A DNA stretch of 64,000 nt from an uncultured Halomicronema sp. (lineage in GTDB: Bacteria > Cyanobacteriota > Cyanobacteriia > Phormidesmidales > Phormidesmidaceae), in assembly GCA_937899725.1 (NCBI GenBank), contig CALCCA010000072.1, positions 19,841 through 83,840 on the forward strand, written 5' to 3'. The notes under the pieces were generated by a model. It saw nothing but the letters and a program-made list of their open reading frames with translations, ran no database searches and was not told the DNA's origin. The first letter of the stretch is position 1. Every line of letters starts with the position of its first letter. A program made the position numbers and the translations under genes. Below are positions 9,799 to 19,173 of this stretch, in pieces.

Positions 9799-10515
9799 TT
9801 AGCGATGAGTAAATGCTTGTTCTGGCTGGGATGCTCTCTGGGAGTGTTCCAGCCTTTTTTGTTGAGACTGAACCGTTCTAAAAATCGAGTAAAAAGCCAC
9901 AATCAGCAAAGCCTCAATAAAGACTTTGAGAGAGTCTTCTAAGTGATAAATGTGGAACTGCAGGGTATTTGCAGCGGCGGGATCAAGAAACAGCTCAAGC
10001 AATTTTTGACCATTGGCCAAAAAATCTAGAACAATCATGAAAAATAGAAGCACAAATGCTCGCTTTAACAAGGCGATCGCTTGCTTGTGAGATTTCAGCT
10101 CAAACCGATTAATCCAGAGTATCCAAGCACCGAAAATGCCGTAAAGCAGCACAATAAAATCATCGATACTATCCGTCAAACTAGTTTCCTGGATATTGAA
10201 AATGTCGTGGATAAAGTGATCAGTCACTTCATGCAGCGCGAGAAACTCATCAGCCGCCAAGAAGATGAATCCCCAAGCGATAATGCGCCACAGCAAAGCA
10301 CTCTGACGGTTGTCTGTTTTTGGGCTTGTCCGGCGAATCTGGGCTGTTTTATCCGATAACCAGGCGATCGCCAGTAGCTGAAATGTGGATAAAAATGTGA
10401 TGAACCCTCTTTCGCCAAAATGATCTCTGCCACCGTGATGATAGATGACTAGAGCCAAAACAACGGCTAATGCATTCCCAACCAGCACCCAAGAGAATAG
10501 TGATTTTACGCTCAT
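9799..10515 (-). CDS. membrane protein of unknown function
   Basis: A 238-residue integral membrane protein I do not recognise. Hydrophobic stretches include residues 7-25 (SWVLVGNALAVVLALVIYH), a second near 40-55, one around 90-105 with EFLALHEVTDHFIHD directly after it, one near 125-140 (FIVLLYGIFGAWILWI), one near 155-170 and one near 205-215. The His- and Asp/Glu-rich segment after the third span is the most distinctive feature and could bind a metal, but this is inference. Its last 20 codons overlap the pgk terminator, so the two convergent genes share DNA. A regulatory-looking region (10640-10815) lies upstream. Confidence 0.75.
   Translation of the reverse strand: MSVKSLFSWVLVGNALAVVLALVIYHHGGRDHFGERGFITFLSTFQLLAIAWLSDKTAQIRRTSPKTDNRQSALLWRIIAWGFIFLAADEFLALHEVTDHFIHDIFNIQETSLTDSIDDFIVLLYGIFGAWILWINRFELKSHKQAIALLKRAFVLLFFMIVLDFLANGQKLLELFLDPAAANTLQFHIYHLEDSLKVFIEALLIVAFYSIFRTVQSQQKRLEHSQRASQPEQAFTHR
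9824..9860 (+). terminator. intrinsic terminator of pgk
   Basis: GGCTGG at 9824-9829 pairs with CCAGCC at 9849-9854, with an inner CTC/GAG helix, and six T follow at 9855-9860. It lies 36 bases after the pgk stop and inside the 3' coding end of the convergent gene at 9799-10515. Confidence 0.8.
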
Positions 10516-10643
10516 TTAGTTTTAACGACGCCAGATGAAAAGTTGATTGATGAACAGGAAGTAAATCCATTCAAGAGTGGATACAAAGAGAGAGTTCGAG
10601 GCGGTAATTAGTCGATTCGCTTAACGTTTCTACTCATCAAATC

Positions 10644-10660
10644 TTGTGGATTATCCACAA
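10644..10660. promoter_or_regulatory. palindrome containing a consensus DnaA box
   Basis: TTGTGGATTATCCACAA is symmetric around its central base. Its right part, 10651-10659, is the exact consensus DnaA box TTATCCACA, and its left part is a one-mismatch inverted box. A second exact box in the opposite orientation (TGTGGATAA) lies at 10384-10392 inside the neighbouring gene. Binding by DnaA is inference from the consensus. Confidence 0.45.
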
Positions 10661-10752
10661 TCCCACAGAAACCGCAGACCCGTTCTGAGCATTGATTCTG
10701 GCCACCTAAAAAATGGCTAGGGTAGAATGCCGCTCCACCCTCAAAAAGATGT

Positions 10753-10813
10753 GTTAACTATATTAGAGGGTTTTGTTAATTTTGAGTTAATCCCAAATTA
10801 ATCCGATGTTGAC
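10753..10813. promoter_or_regulatory. 11-bp-phased GTTAA array (Pho-box-like operator)
   Basis: Hexamers GTTAAC, GTTAAT, GTTAAT, ATTAAT and GTTGAC start at 10753, 10775, 10786, 10797 and 10808, i.e. at multiples of 11 bp (the 10764 position is degenerate). OmpR/PhoB-family regulators bind such repeats, and the cyanobacterial SphR Pho box is described as TTAA-centred 8-bp repeats with 3-bp spacers. The array lies about 330 bases before the selD fusion and 240 before the divergent membrane protein, so its target is unclear. Confidence 0.45.
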
Positions 10814-11144
10814 GTTACCCTGTCTGTCATCGCTGTCTCAGGGCCTGCTGGAGGCCACAGGAGCAAGCTGAGCCTGGATCGCTGGAGATAGTCTCTCGGG
10901 CGAGGTGCTGGCGCTGAGGCCTCTGAAGTCTTGACCTAAAAAGCTTGTGGCTGCTTTCTGAGGGGGCGATCGCGATCGCCGATACGCTGCTGGGCGAGTG
11001 TTTTCTCGATCTATCAAGTTTCGACGGTTGAGCGTGACCCGCACTGGGTCGATTTCTCCGGCTACGGCCGCGTCGACACTCACGGAGTACTCAGCTAAAG
11101 TCGATATCCTGAGAGAGTTCTCTGACTAGACGTGAAGGATGCCG

Positions 11145-13424
11145 GTGGCGCAACCGATTGTGAAGGATTTGGTGTTTTTAGGCGGTGGGCATACCCATGC
11201 GATCGCTCTGCGAAAATTTGGCATGCAGCCGCTACCAGGGGTGCGGCTGACGCTCATCACCAATCTGACCGACACCCCCTACTCCGGCATGCTGCCCTGC
11301 CACATTTCGGGACTCTACGACTTTGATGAGTCGCACATTGACCTGCGACCTTTGAGCCAATTTGCCCAGTGTCAACTATTAATGGATCGCGCGGTTGGGA
11401 TCGATCCGGTCAACCAGCAAGTGATTTGCGCCCACCATCCCCCTGTCGCCTTTGATGTGCTGTCGATCGATACAGGGAGCACCCCGGCGACGCTAGACGT
11501 ACCGGGAGCCGCCGCCTATGCGATTCCGGCCAAGCCCGTGCCCGATTTGCTCTCAGCCTGGGAGGCCTTGCTAACGCAGGTGCGTCACTCAGCCGCGCCC
11601 ATCGCTGTCGCGGTGGTGGGGGGCGGGGTCGGTGGGGTCGAACTGACGCTCAATATGCAGCGGCGTCTGTGGCAAGTGTTAGAGGCGGCGGGGCGATCGC
11701 GCCAAGACCTCTCGATGCATCTGTTTCATCGGGGCACTGAGGTGGCTAATGGTCGCAATCACACTACTCGTCGGCGATTGCACGAGCACTTTGTCGAGCG
11801 TGGGGTGCAGCTGCATTTGTCAGAGTCGGTATGCGCCATTGAAGCGCGGTCAGAGGGGCAGCAGCGAGTGCGCTGTGCATCGGGCTTGGCCATTGACTGC
11901 GATCGCGTCTTTTGGGTGACCAATGCGGCGGCTCCAGATTGGGTCCGAGCAGCGGGCCTGACCACTGACGCATCGGGTTTTGTCCTAGTGGAAGACACGC
12001 TCCAGAGCTGTTCCCATCCGGCAATTTTTGCCGTGGGGGATGTGGCCACGATGAAACATCATCCTCGACCAAAAGCCGGGGTGTTTGCGGTGCGCCAGGG
12101 TCAACCCTTGTTTCATAATCTGCAGGCATACTTAACGGGGCAGCCCCTCCGGCCCTTTCGGCCCCAAAAGCAATATCTCAACATTATCGACCTGGGCGAC
12201 GGTTGTGCGATCGCCTCGCGGGGGCCATGCACCCTCGAATCACGCCTCATGCGCCGGTGGAAAGATCGTATTGATCGCCAGTTTATGGGGCTGTTTACTG
12301 ATTTTCCGGCCATGCCGTCAGCACCCGCTGCGGGTGCCGCAACGGCAGCGGCCCTGCCAAGTCCTGCCCTGATGCCCTGTGCGGGCTGCGGCGCTAAGGT
12401 CGGCAGTGACGTGTTGAGTCAGGCGCTACAACGACTACAGCCATCGGAGTCAGGGCGGCACCATCCTCCTCGCGAAGAGGTGCTGATCGGTCTCACCGCG
12501 CCGGACGATGCCGCCGTCGTACAAGTCCCGCCGGGCCAGCTGATGGTGCATAGCGTTGATTTCTTTCCGGCCCTGGTGAACGATCCCTTTGTGTTTGCGC
12601 AGATTGTGGTGAAGCATGGCCTCAACGACCTCTACGCCATGGGGGCAACACCGCAGTCGGTGTTGGCGATCGCCACGCTGCCCCACGCGATCGCGGATAA
12701 ACAGGCCGAAACGTTGTTTCAGCTACTCTCGGGGCTGCAAAAAGCCCTGCTCCCGGCCCAGGTGCCCCTCGTGGGGGGCCACACGACCAGTGGAGAGCAG
12801 CTGGCCTTGGGCCTTGCTTGCAACGGCTGGGTTGCGCCCGATGCCGTGTTACGCAAGCAGGGGATGCAGGTCGGCGATGCGCTGATTTTGACGCAGCCGT
12901 TGGGCACGGGCACCTTATTTGCTGCTGACATGCGCTATCAAGCCAAAGGTCGCTGGATTGAAGCCGCGATCGCTCACATGATTCAGCCCAGTGCGACGGC
13001 TCTCCGTTGTTTGCAGCAGCATGACGTGACCGCTTGCACCGACGTCACCGGCTTTGGGCTGCTGGGCCATCTGCTGGAAATGGTGACGGCCTCTCAAGTC
13101 ACCGTGGCCTTGACTTTACAGGACTTGCCCATGCTCTCGGGGGCACGGGAAACGTTACGGCAGGGCATTGTTAGTTCTTTACAGCCGCAGAATTTGCAGG
13201 CGGCGCGATCACTGCAGAATGCGGCCACCTATGCGGGGCGGCCCGACTATCCGATTTTGTTTGATCCGCAAACGGCGGGCGGTCTGCTCGCCACCGTGCC
13301 CGGCGATCGCGCCGGCGACTGTGTGGCCCACTTGCGGCAGTTAGGCTATGGGGCTGCCACCTGTATCGGTCGGGTCGAAATGGCCCGTCAGGCAGAGTCG
13401 CCCATTACAATCGAGTCATGGTAA
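11145..13424 (+). CDS. selD: NADH-dehydrogenase-like/SelD fusion: selenide, water dikinase
   Basis: Makes selenophosphate from selenide and ATP, the selenium donor for tRNA 2-selenouridine (next gene). About 759 residues. Residues 8-370 form an FAD/NAD(P)-dependent oxidoreductase domain (FLGGGHTHAIALRKFG nucleotide fold, a second NAD fold VAVVGGGVGGVELTL, and an FAD-binding IFAVGDVA). The SelD domain starts near 400 with CAGCGAKV, which holds the catalytic Cys, then DDAAVV and VGGHTTSGEQ metal/ATP-binding blocks. This fusion is known from cyanobacteria; the oxidoreductase may supply reduced selenium, which is inference. An ATG exists at 11139, but GAAGG at 11134-11138 abuts it, so the GTG at 11145, with a 6-base spacer, is preferred. 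It overlaps selU by 7 bases. Confidence 0.95.
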   Translation: MAQPIVKDLVFLGGGHTHAIALRKFGMQPLPGVRLTLITNLTDTPYSGMLPCHISGLYDFDESHIDLRPLSQFAQCQLLMDRAVGIDPVNQQVICAHHPPVAFDVLSIDTGSTPATLDVPGAAAYAIPAKPVPDLLSAWEALLTQVRHSAAPIAVAVVGGGVGGVELTLNMQRRLWQVLEAAGRSRQDLSMHLFHRGTEVANGRNHTTRRRLHEHFVERGVQLHLSESVCAIEARSEGQQRVRCASGLAIDCDRVFWVTNAAAPDWVRAAGLTTDASGFVLVEDTLQSCSHPAIFAVGDVATMKHHPRPKAGVFAVRQGQPLFHNLQAYLTGQPLRPFRPQKQYLNIIDLGDGCAIASRGPCTLESRLMRRWKDRIDRQFMGLFTDFPAMPSAPAAGAATAAALPSPALMPCAGCGAKVGSDVLSQALQRLQPSESGRHHPPREEVLIGLTAPDDAAVVQVPPGQLMVHSVDFFPALVNDPFVFAQIVVKHGLNDLYAMGATPQSVLAIATLPHAIADKQAETLFQLLSGLQKALLPAQVPLVGGHTTSGEQLALGLACNGWVAPDAVLRKQGMQVGDALILTQPLGTGTLFAADMRYQAKGRWIEAAIAHMIQPSATALRCLQQHDVTACTDVTGFGLLGHLLEMVTASQVTVALTLQDLPMLSGARETLRQGIVSSLQPQNLQAARSLQNAATYAGRPDYPILFDPQTAGGLLATVPGDRAGDCVAHLRQLGYGAATCIGRVEMARQAESPITIESW

Positions 13425-14461
13425 AACGGCTCGAAATCAACGACTTTTTAGCAGCGCCAGGACCACTGTTAGATGTCCGTAGTCCGGCAGAGTATGCCCA
13501 AGGGCGGCTGCCAGAGGCGATTAGCTATCCCTTATTTGACGATGCCGAGCGGGCTCAGGTCGGCACCTGCTACAAACGTCAGGGGCGAGATGCAGCGGTC
13601 GAGCTGGGGTTTGAGCTGCTGGGGCCAAAATTAGGGGCCATGGTGCGACAGGCGCGGGCGATTGCCCCCGATAAAACGGTGCGGGTGCACTGCTGGCGGG
13701 GGGGCATGCGTAGCGGCGGTGTTGCCTGGGGCCTACAGTTGGCAGGCTTTCAGGTCACGACCTTGGTGGGGGGCTACAAGGCCTTTCGGCGGTGGGTGCG
13801 GCAGACCTTCACCACCCCACGCCAGATCATCGTTCTAGGCGGTATGACTGGCACTGGCAAAACCCAGATCTTGCATGCCCTTGCCGCTTTGGGAGAGCAG
13901 GTCTTGGATTTAGAGGGATGCGCCAATCATCGGGGCAGCAGCTTTGGCAACCTTGATCTGCCCCCGCAGCCCAGCACCGAGCAGTTTGAGAATTTGCTCG
14001 GCGATCGCCTCGCGACCCTCGATCCCCACCGCCCCCTGTGGATCGAGGCAGAGAGCCGCCGGGTCGGCACCTGCTGCGTGCCTCCAGAGCTGTTCCAGCA
14101 GATGGAAGCCGCTCCCACGCTGGAGATCGTACGTCCGGAAGCCGAGCGGCTAGATATTTTAGTGGCGGTGTATGGCCAAACCGATCGCGCCGAACTGATT
14201 GCCGCCACCGAACGCATTCGTAAACGCCTGGGCGGACAACGTACCCAGCAGGCGATCGCTCTGATTCGTCAGGAGGCTCCCCGCGAAGTCTGCCAGATCA
14301 TGCTCGATTACTATGATCGCGCCTATCGCTACGATCTCGACCGACGCGAGCAGGTCATTCCTCAAATTGACGTGACGGGATACAGTGCCACCACCGCCGC
14401 CCAGCTGCTGATCGAAAAAGCTACTTTTTTAGCATTAGCCGACCGGCCGTCCAGCGACTAG
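13418..14461 (+). CDS. selU: tRNA 2-selenouridine synthase
   Basis: Replaces sulfur by selenium at the wobble uridine of certain tRNAs, using selenophosphate (SelU/MnmH/YbbB). The 347-residue protein has an N-terminal rhodanese domain (LLDVRSPAEYAQGRLPEA; catalytic Cys in HCWRGGMRSG near residue 91), then a P-loop domain with Walker A GGMTGTGKTQ near residue 140 and the family block LEGCANHRGSSFG. Length is normal. Its ATG overlaps the end of the selD fusion, so translation is probably coupled and the two form a dedicated tRNA-selenation operon. No selenocysteine insertion gene is seen, so selenium use here appears to be for tRNA. Confidence 0.96.
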   Translation: MVKRLEINDFLAAPGPLLDVRSPAEYAQGRLPEAISYPLFDDAERAQVGTCYKRQGRDAAVELGFELLGPKLGAMVRQARAIAPDKTVRVHCWRGGMRSGGVAWGLQLAGFQVTTLVGGYKAFRRWVRQTFTTPRQIIVLGGMTGTGKTQILHALAALGEQVLDLEGCANHRGSSFGNLDLPPQPSTEQFENLLGDRLATLDPHRPLWIEAESRRVGTCCVPPELFQQMEAAPTLEIVRPEAERLDILVAVYGQTDRAELIAATERIRKRLGGQRTQQAIALIRQEAPREVCQIMLDYYDRAYRYDLDRREQVIPQIDVTGYSATTAAQLLIEKATFLALADRPSSD

Positions 14462-14526
14462 ACGTGAGAAACCGAACTCAGTGCCTTACCCTGTATCGAA
14501 AGGATGAAGGGTAACTGGCGGCGTTC

Positions 14527-15633
14527 ATGTTCCTCAAAACGCTAGAACTGCGGCATTTTCGCAACTACGAAACGCAGCGGGTTGAGTTCACAGCGCCCAA
14601 AACAATTTTGCTAGGCGCCAATGCTCAAGGCAAATCAAACCTGCTGGAATCGGTGGAACTGCTGGCCACGCTGAAATCTCACCGCACCCGTCGCGATCGC
14701 GACCTAATTCAAGCGGGACAAAGCAGTGCACAAATTGTGGCGGCAGTTAGCCGGGCGGTCGGATACGCCGATTTAGCCCTCGTCCTGCGCGATAAAGGGC
14801 GGCGCACAGCTATGCGCAGTGGCGAAAAGCTGCGGCGACAGATGGATTTTTTAGGGGCACTCAATGCGGTGCAATTTTCGAGCCTGGATTTAGATTTGGT
14901 GCGCGGGGGACCGGGCGAACGGCGCACTTGGCTCGATACGCTATTGATGCAGCTAGAACCGATTTACGCCTACATTCTGAGCCAGTATCAGCAGGCATTA
15001 AAGCAGCGCAACGCCTTGCTCAAGCGCGAGACGGGGACACCCGACCCGGCTCAATTAGCCCTCTGGGATGCTCAACTGGCCGCCCTGGGCACGCGGGTGA
15101 TTCGGCGGCGATCGCGCGGCCTGGCCCGGCTCGTCCCCATCGCTCAAAGGTGGCATAGCGCCATTAGTGGGGCTACCGAGCAGCTCATCCTGAGCTATGC
15201 GCCCAATGTGCCCTTAGGCGAAGACGATCCGAGCTTGATTCAAGCGGCTTTTTTAGACAAAATTCAGCAGCGGGCAATCGCTGAACGGCATCAGCTCACC
15301 TCCCTGGTCGGCCCCCATCGCGATGATATTGACTTCACTATCAACTCGACGCCCGCCCGCCAGTATGGCTCTCAGGGCCAACAGCGCACTCTGGTTTTAG
15401 CCCTGAAGCTGGCGGAGCTAGAACTGATCGAGTCGGTCGTCGGTGAGCCGCCACTGCTATTGCTGGATGATGTGTTGGCCGAGCTTGATTTGAACCGCCA
15501 AAACCAGCTGCTAGAGGCCATTGGCGATCGCTTTCAAACCCTGATTACGACCACCCATTTAGGGCTGTTTGATGCTGAATGGCTCAATACGTCCCAGGTG
15601 TTGACCGTGCAGTCTGGACAGCTGGCCGTCTAA
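14527..15633 (+). CDS. recF: DNA replication and repair protein RecF
   Basis: SMC-like ATPase that helps load RecA at single-strand gaps. The 368 residues begin with the family start ([15 protein letters not shown]), carry Walker [14 protein letters not shown] near residue 31, the signature [10 protein letters not shown] near 280, and Walker [15 protein letters not shown] near 315. The gene follows selU after 65 bases on the same strand. In many bacteria recF lies beside dnaA-dnaN-gyrB; here it does not. Confidence 0.97.
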   Translation: MFLKTLELRHFRNYETQRVEFTAPKTILLGANAQGKSNLLESVELLATLKSHRTRRDRDLIQAGQSSAQIVAAVSRAVGYADLALVLRDKGRRTAMRSGEKLRRQMDFLGALNAVQFSSLDLDLVRGGPGERRTWLDTLLMQLEPIYAYILSQYQQALKQRNALLKRETGTPDPAQLALWDAQLAALGTRVIRRRSRGLARLVPIAQRWHSAISGATEQLILSYAPNVPLGEDDPSLIQAAFLDKIQQRAIAERHQLTSLVGPHRDDIDFTINSTPARQYGSQGQQRTLVLALKLAELELIESVVGEPPLLLLDDVLAELDLNRQNQLLEAIGDRFQTLITTTHLGLFDAEWLNTSQVLTVQSGQLAV

Positions 15634-16203
15634 TGCCACGACTCTGAAATCAGATAACCAATCGGCTCCCCCTTGCCTCCTGAGCTCTTCTGCATGGCAT
15701 TGCGATGGTCGCATTCCCGATGAGAAAGGCTAAGCCCGACAGCGTGCAGAGGTAGAAGTCCGCATTGCCAGGCTGGCCAGATCGCCCTCTCAGCCATCCC
15801 CAGCGACTTGTTCAACATGTCGCTGGACATAACAATCGATACCGAGGGGGGATGTATCCAAAAGTACTTTTATAAAGAAAATTCCATCTATGTATGAAGC
15901 TTTTTGCGTAAGTGTCAGATGGATGGACAGTTGCCAGAGGATATGGGGACATTGATCTTGTGTTCCCTCTGAGTAACTTATCTGAGGCTGATTGATCCCG
16001 CGTTGCTGTCGCGCGCTGTGATAGAAAACATCTGGAATTGCGGAATTTCTGTATTTTTCATGTATAAAAAAGTACAAATCCTTCGCCTCGCGCTTTGACG
16101 AGATGTGGGGTTGAGCATCAGCCTAGAGGGTGACTGCTGCAGCTCGCTGCTAGCGGCCTACTCTGAGGACGCTTCCTGACCAAATCGTCCTGTAGATTTA
16201 ACA
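15634..16203. other. intergenic, no gene seen
   Basis: About 570 bases. An 8-bp hairpin (CCAGCGAC at 15800-15807 with GTCGCTGG at 15819-15826) has no T-run. A 95-codon minus-strand frame (15790-16077) shows no recognisable features and is not called. Confidence 0.4.
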
Positions 16204-16662
16204 ATGATTATTGATTCTCGCAAAATGTTGCTTGTTGATGACGATCCTAACGATATTGAGCTAGTGCAGCTGGCGATCGCGGATCTCACCGTCATTCGCA
16301 CCTTAGATGTCTTAACCGATGGGGCCCAAGCCATCCAATATCTCATCGGTTCAGCCGAACAGTCGCCCGTTGCCGCGCTGCCCCGCTTTGTCCTGATGGA
16401 TCTCCAGCTGCCCAAATGTACGGGGATTGAAGTTCTGCGAGCCATCCGTCAAAATGGGAGGACCCAGCATCTGCCAGTGATCATCATGTCCTCCTCCTCC
16501 GAAGATAGCGATCTGGAAGCTTGTTACAATTTGGGCGTTAATAGCTATGCTGTAAAGCCTCTCGATTTCCAGCGCTTTCAAGAGTTCGCTAAGTGTATTG
16601 GAGGCTACTGGATGACGATTAATCACCCTCCTCTTATTTCAAACCCCCCCCGGGAATTATGA
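16204..16662 (+). CDS. response regulator, Rcp1-like single receiver domain
   Basis: Stand-alone phospho-receiver of 152 residues. Acidic pocket DDDPND near residue 13, phospho-acceptor Asp in FVLMDLQLP near residue 62, conserved Ser in IIMSSSSEDSD and Lys in AVKPLDFQ. It lacks an output domain, like Rcp1-type regulators that partner bacteriophytochromes or hybrid kinases. It lies 25 bases before the multidomain c-di-GMP protein on the same strand, so the two are likely an operon that links phosphorelay to second-messenger turnover. No cognate kinase is adjacent. Confidence 0.93.
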   Translation: MIIDSRKMLLVDDDPNDIELVQLAIADLTVIRTLDVLTDGAQAIQYLIGSAEQSPVAALPRFVLMDLQLPKCTGIEVLRAIRQNGRTQHLPVIIMSSSSEDSDLEACYNLGVNSYAVKPLDFQRFQEFAKCIGGYWMTINHPPLISNPPREL

Positions 16663-16687
16663 AGGCAGGCTAGGAATCTCTGCATTT

Positions 16688-19051
16688 ATGGCGAATTGTT
16701 TCTTCTCGGCTCCGAGAGTTGTTACCGATATTTCTGATGAAGGAGTGACTACCCTGGCTTCATCTCGGTTGCGGTTGCTGGTGGTTGAAGATGTTGCCGA
16801 AGATGTCGAGTTAATTGCGCTGTCGTTAGATGCGGGTGACGTTGACTATGAAATTCAAGTTGCCGATGCTTTCGAACCGTGTCGGCAGCTCCTGAGTGAC
16901 GAATCGTTTGATGCGGTGCTAGCTGACTATCGCTTACCAGGGCTCCAGGCACCAGATGTCTTTCGCTTAGTGAGCGAGTATCAGCCTCTAACTCCCTTCA
17001 TTTTGGTGACTGGCAGCTTAGGAGAGGAAGCGGCGGTCGACTGCATTAAAACAGGCATGACTGACTATGTCTTAAAAGATCGGCTGTATCGTCTGCCGAC
17101 GGTTTTGCGGCGGGCTCTAGATGAAGCCGAACTCAAACGTCAACAGCAAGCCGCGATCGCCCAAGTCGAGCAGCAGGCTTGGCGGGAGTCAATCATTAAT
17201 CGGATTGTTCAGGCCATTCGCGAAACGCTGATTCTAGAAGAGGTTTTGCAGACCACTGTCGACCAGTTACAGGCCGCCCTGGAAGTGAGCCGCTGTTTAT
17301 TTGTGCAGCCCACGGCCCATCAAGCCATGCAGGTCCAGTATGCGAGTTCAATAGATACTGAGGCGGAGAGTTTCCGCTTCAAATTTTGTCAGATCTGCCT
17401 GTATTACGAAGCGACACTCAAGACGGGACAGGCGGTTATGCTGCACCAGTCAGATGCTGACATGCCAGCAGCAGTCGCTGAGTTTTTGAAGAAATACCAG
17501 CTGCAGTCGGTCTTGCTAACGCCGCTGAATTATCAGAAAGAATTTTTCGGCGCTTTAGTCCTCCACCAAAACACCGGCTATCGTCACTGGCAGGCGATTG
17601 AAGTTTCGCTGATTCAAACGGTGGCTGAGCAATGTGCGATCGCCATTTATCAATCCAACCTGTACGCCCAAGCTCAAGGCGAAATCGAGCAGCGTCGTCG
17701 CATCGAAGAGCAACTACGCCACGATGCCTTTCACGATGCCTTGACCGGGTTACCCAATCGCGCCCTCTTTTTAGATCGCCTTAACCATGCCCGGCAGATT
17801 GCCCGCCGCAATCAGGATGCCGAGAACAACTTCTTGCTCGGCAGTTTTGCCGTCTTGTTTCTCGATTTAGATGATTTTCGTATTGTGAATGACAGTCTGG
17901 GCCATGATGCTGGTGACTTTTTGCTTCAAGTGGTAGCGGCTCGCCTCGGTCAATGTTTGCGGGTTGGCGATACCTTGGCTCGCACCAGTGGCGATGAGTT
18001 TGCCATTTTGCTGGAAGATATTGAGCAGATCGAAGATATCCTGGCCGTCGTCGAAAATATTCAGACCGTTCTCAAGCAATCAATTGTTCTAGAATCCCAA
18101 GCAATTTTTATTAGCTCTTGCATTGGCATTGTGATTGATGCCCCCACTTACCACGACGCCGCTCAGTTTTTGCGCGATGCTGACACCGCCATGTATCAGG
18201 CCAAAGATAAGGGGCGCAATAGCTATCAGATGTTTGACGGGGCCATGCATACCGAGGTGAAGCAACGCCTGCAACTGGAGAACGATCTGCGGCGAGCGTT
18301 TGACCAGGGTGAGTTTTATCTGGTTTATCAGCCCATCGTGCACTTGCCAAGCCACCAAGTGTGTGGTTTTGAGGCGCTGATTCGATGGCATGATCCGATC
18401 AGAGGGCTCCAAGCTCCGGATGCGTTTATTCCCGTGGCTGAACGTACTGGGCTGATTATCCCGATTGGGCAGTGGGTGATTCAGGCCGCCTGTCAACAAT
18501 GGCGTCAATGGCTGCAGCGCTGGCCAGAGGCGATGCAGAGCTGGAATATCAGCATCAACCTGTCAGCCAAACAGTTTGTGCAAACCGACCTCATGGCTCA
18601 GATTGAGAAAATCCTACATAGCACTGGGGTTGATTGCCGTCACCTGCGGGTTGAGATCACTGAGAGTGCACTGATGGAAAATGAAATCACATCACTGGCA
18701 ACGCTCCGGCAGCTCAAATCAAAAAGCATTCAAGTGGCGATGGATGATTTTGGCACAGGCTATTCGTCTTTGAGCTATTTATTGCGGTTTCCCAATGACG
18801 TGCTGAAGATTGATAAATCCTTTGTTTCCTACCTAGACAACAACCCCAACAACCAAGAGATCATTAAAACGATTTTGGCCCTCGGTAAAAACCTCGATAT
18901 CGAGGTGGTCGCTGAAGGCATTGAGACCAGTCATCAGGCTCAATTTTTGCTGGAGCAGGGCTGTGTTTTTGGGCAGGGCTATTGGTTCTCGAAGCCGTTA
19001 ACGCCGGATAAAGCAGAAGCTATGTTGGAGGCTCATTTCAACGATGATTAG
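16688..19051 (+). CDS. receiver-GAF-GGDEF-EAL cyclic-di-GMP signalling protein
   Basis: Cytoplasmic protein of 787 residues. Order: receiver domain (about 28-150, LLVVEDVAEDVELI and phospho-Asp in VLADYRLPG), GAF domain (about 185-335), GGDEF (about 350-520) and EAL (about 535-780). The GGDEF signature reads SGDEF, so the first Gly is Ser; such variants can be active or not. The EAL domain keeps catalytic blocks GFEALIRW, ITESALMEN, DDFGTGYSSL and EVVAEGIET, so phosphodiesterase activity is the safer prediction. The receiver and GAF domains should tune the output. It follows the single-domain receiver gene in a probable operon. Confidence 0.95.
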   Translation: MANCFFSAPRVVTDISDEGVTTLASSRLRLLVVEDVAEDVELIALSLDAGDVDYEIQVADAFEPCRQLLSDESFDAVLADYRLPGLQAPDVFRLVSEYQPLTPFILVTGSLGEEAAVDCIKTGMTDYVLKDRLYRLPTVLRRALDEAELKRQQQAAIAQVEQQAWRESIINRIVQAIRETLILEEVLQTTVDQLQAALEVSRCLFVQPTAHQAMQVQYASSIDTEAESFRFKFCQICLYYEATLKTGQAVMLHQSDADMPAAVAEFLKKYQLQSVLLTPLNYQKEFFGALVLHQNTGYRHWQAIEVSLIQTVAEQCAIAIYQSNLYAQAQGEIEQRRRIEEQLRHDAFHDALTGLPNRALFLDRLNHARQIARRNQDAENNFLLGSFAVLFLDLDDFRIVNDSLGHDAGDFLLQVVAARLGQCLRVGDTLARTSGDEFAILLEDIEQIEDILAVVENIQTVLKQSIVLESQAIFISSCIGIVIDAPTYHDAAQFLRDADTAMYQAKDKGRNSYQMFDGAMHTEVKQRLQLENDLRRAFDQGEFYLVYQPIVHLPSHQVCGFEALIRWHDPIRGLQAPDAFIPVAERTGLIIPIGQWVIQAACQQWRQWLQRWPEAMQSWNISINLSAKQFVQTDLMAQIEKILHSTGVDCRHLRVEITESALMENEITSLATLRQLKSKSIQVAMDDFGTGYSSLSYLLRFPNDVLKIDKSFVSYLDNNPNNQEIIKTILALGKNLDIEVVAEGIETSHQAQFLLEQGCVFGQGYWFSKPLTPDKAEAMLEAHFNDD

Positions 19052-19173
19052 GCCTCATCCCCACACCCCGCAACGGGACTACACATGGCACCCGCTAGAG
19101 TGATTTTCCGGCCTCCATGGAGAACGGCAAGGCAGCTGCATGGTAATGAGAGCAACGCTGAAATCCATCTGGC

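Larger units (their letters stand above)
10516..11144. other. intergenic with regulatory-looking sequence, no gene seen
   Basis: About 630 bases between divergent genes. It contains a DnaA-box palindrome and a phased GTTAA array, listed separately, and a HIP1 cluster near 10966-10979. A minus-strand frame at 10838-11083 has no recognisable protein features and is not called. Confidence 0.6.

Noticed and set aside
10838..11083. 81-codon minus-strand frame
   Set aside because: Low-complexity composition, no motif, and it lies in a regulatory gap.
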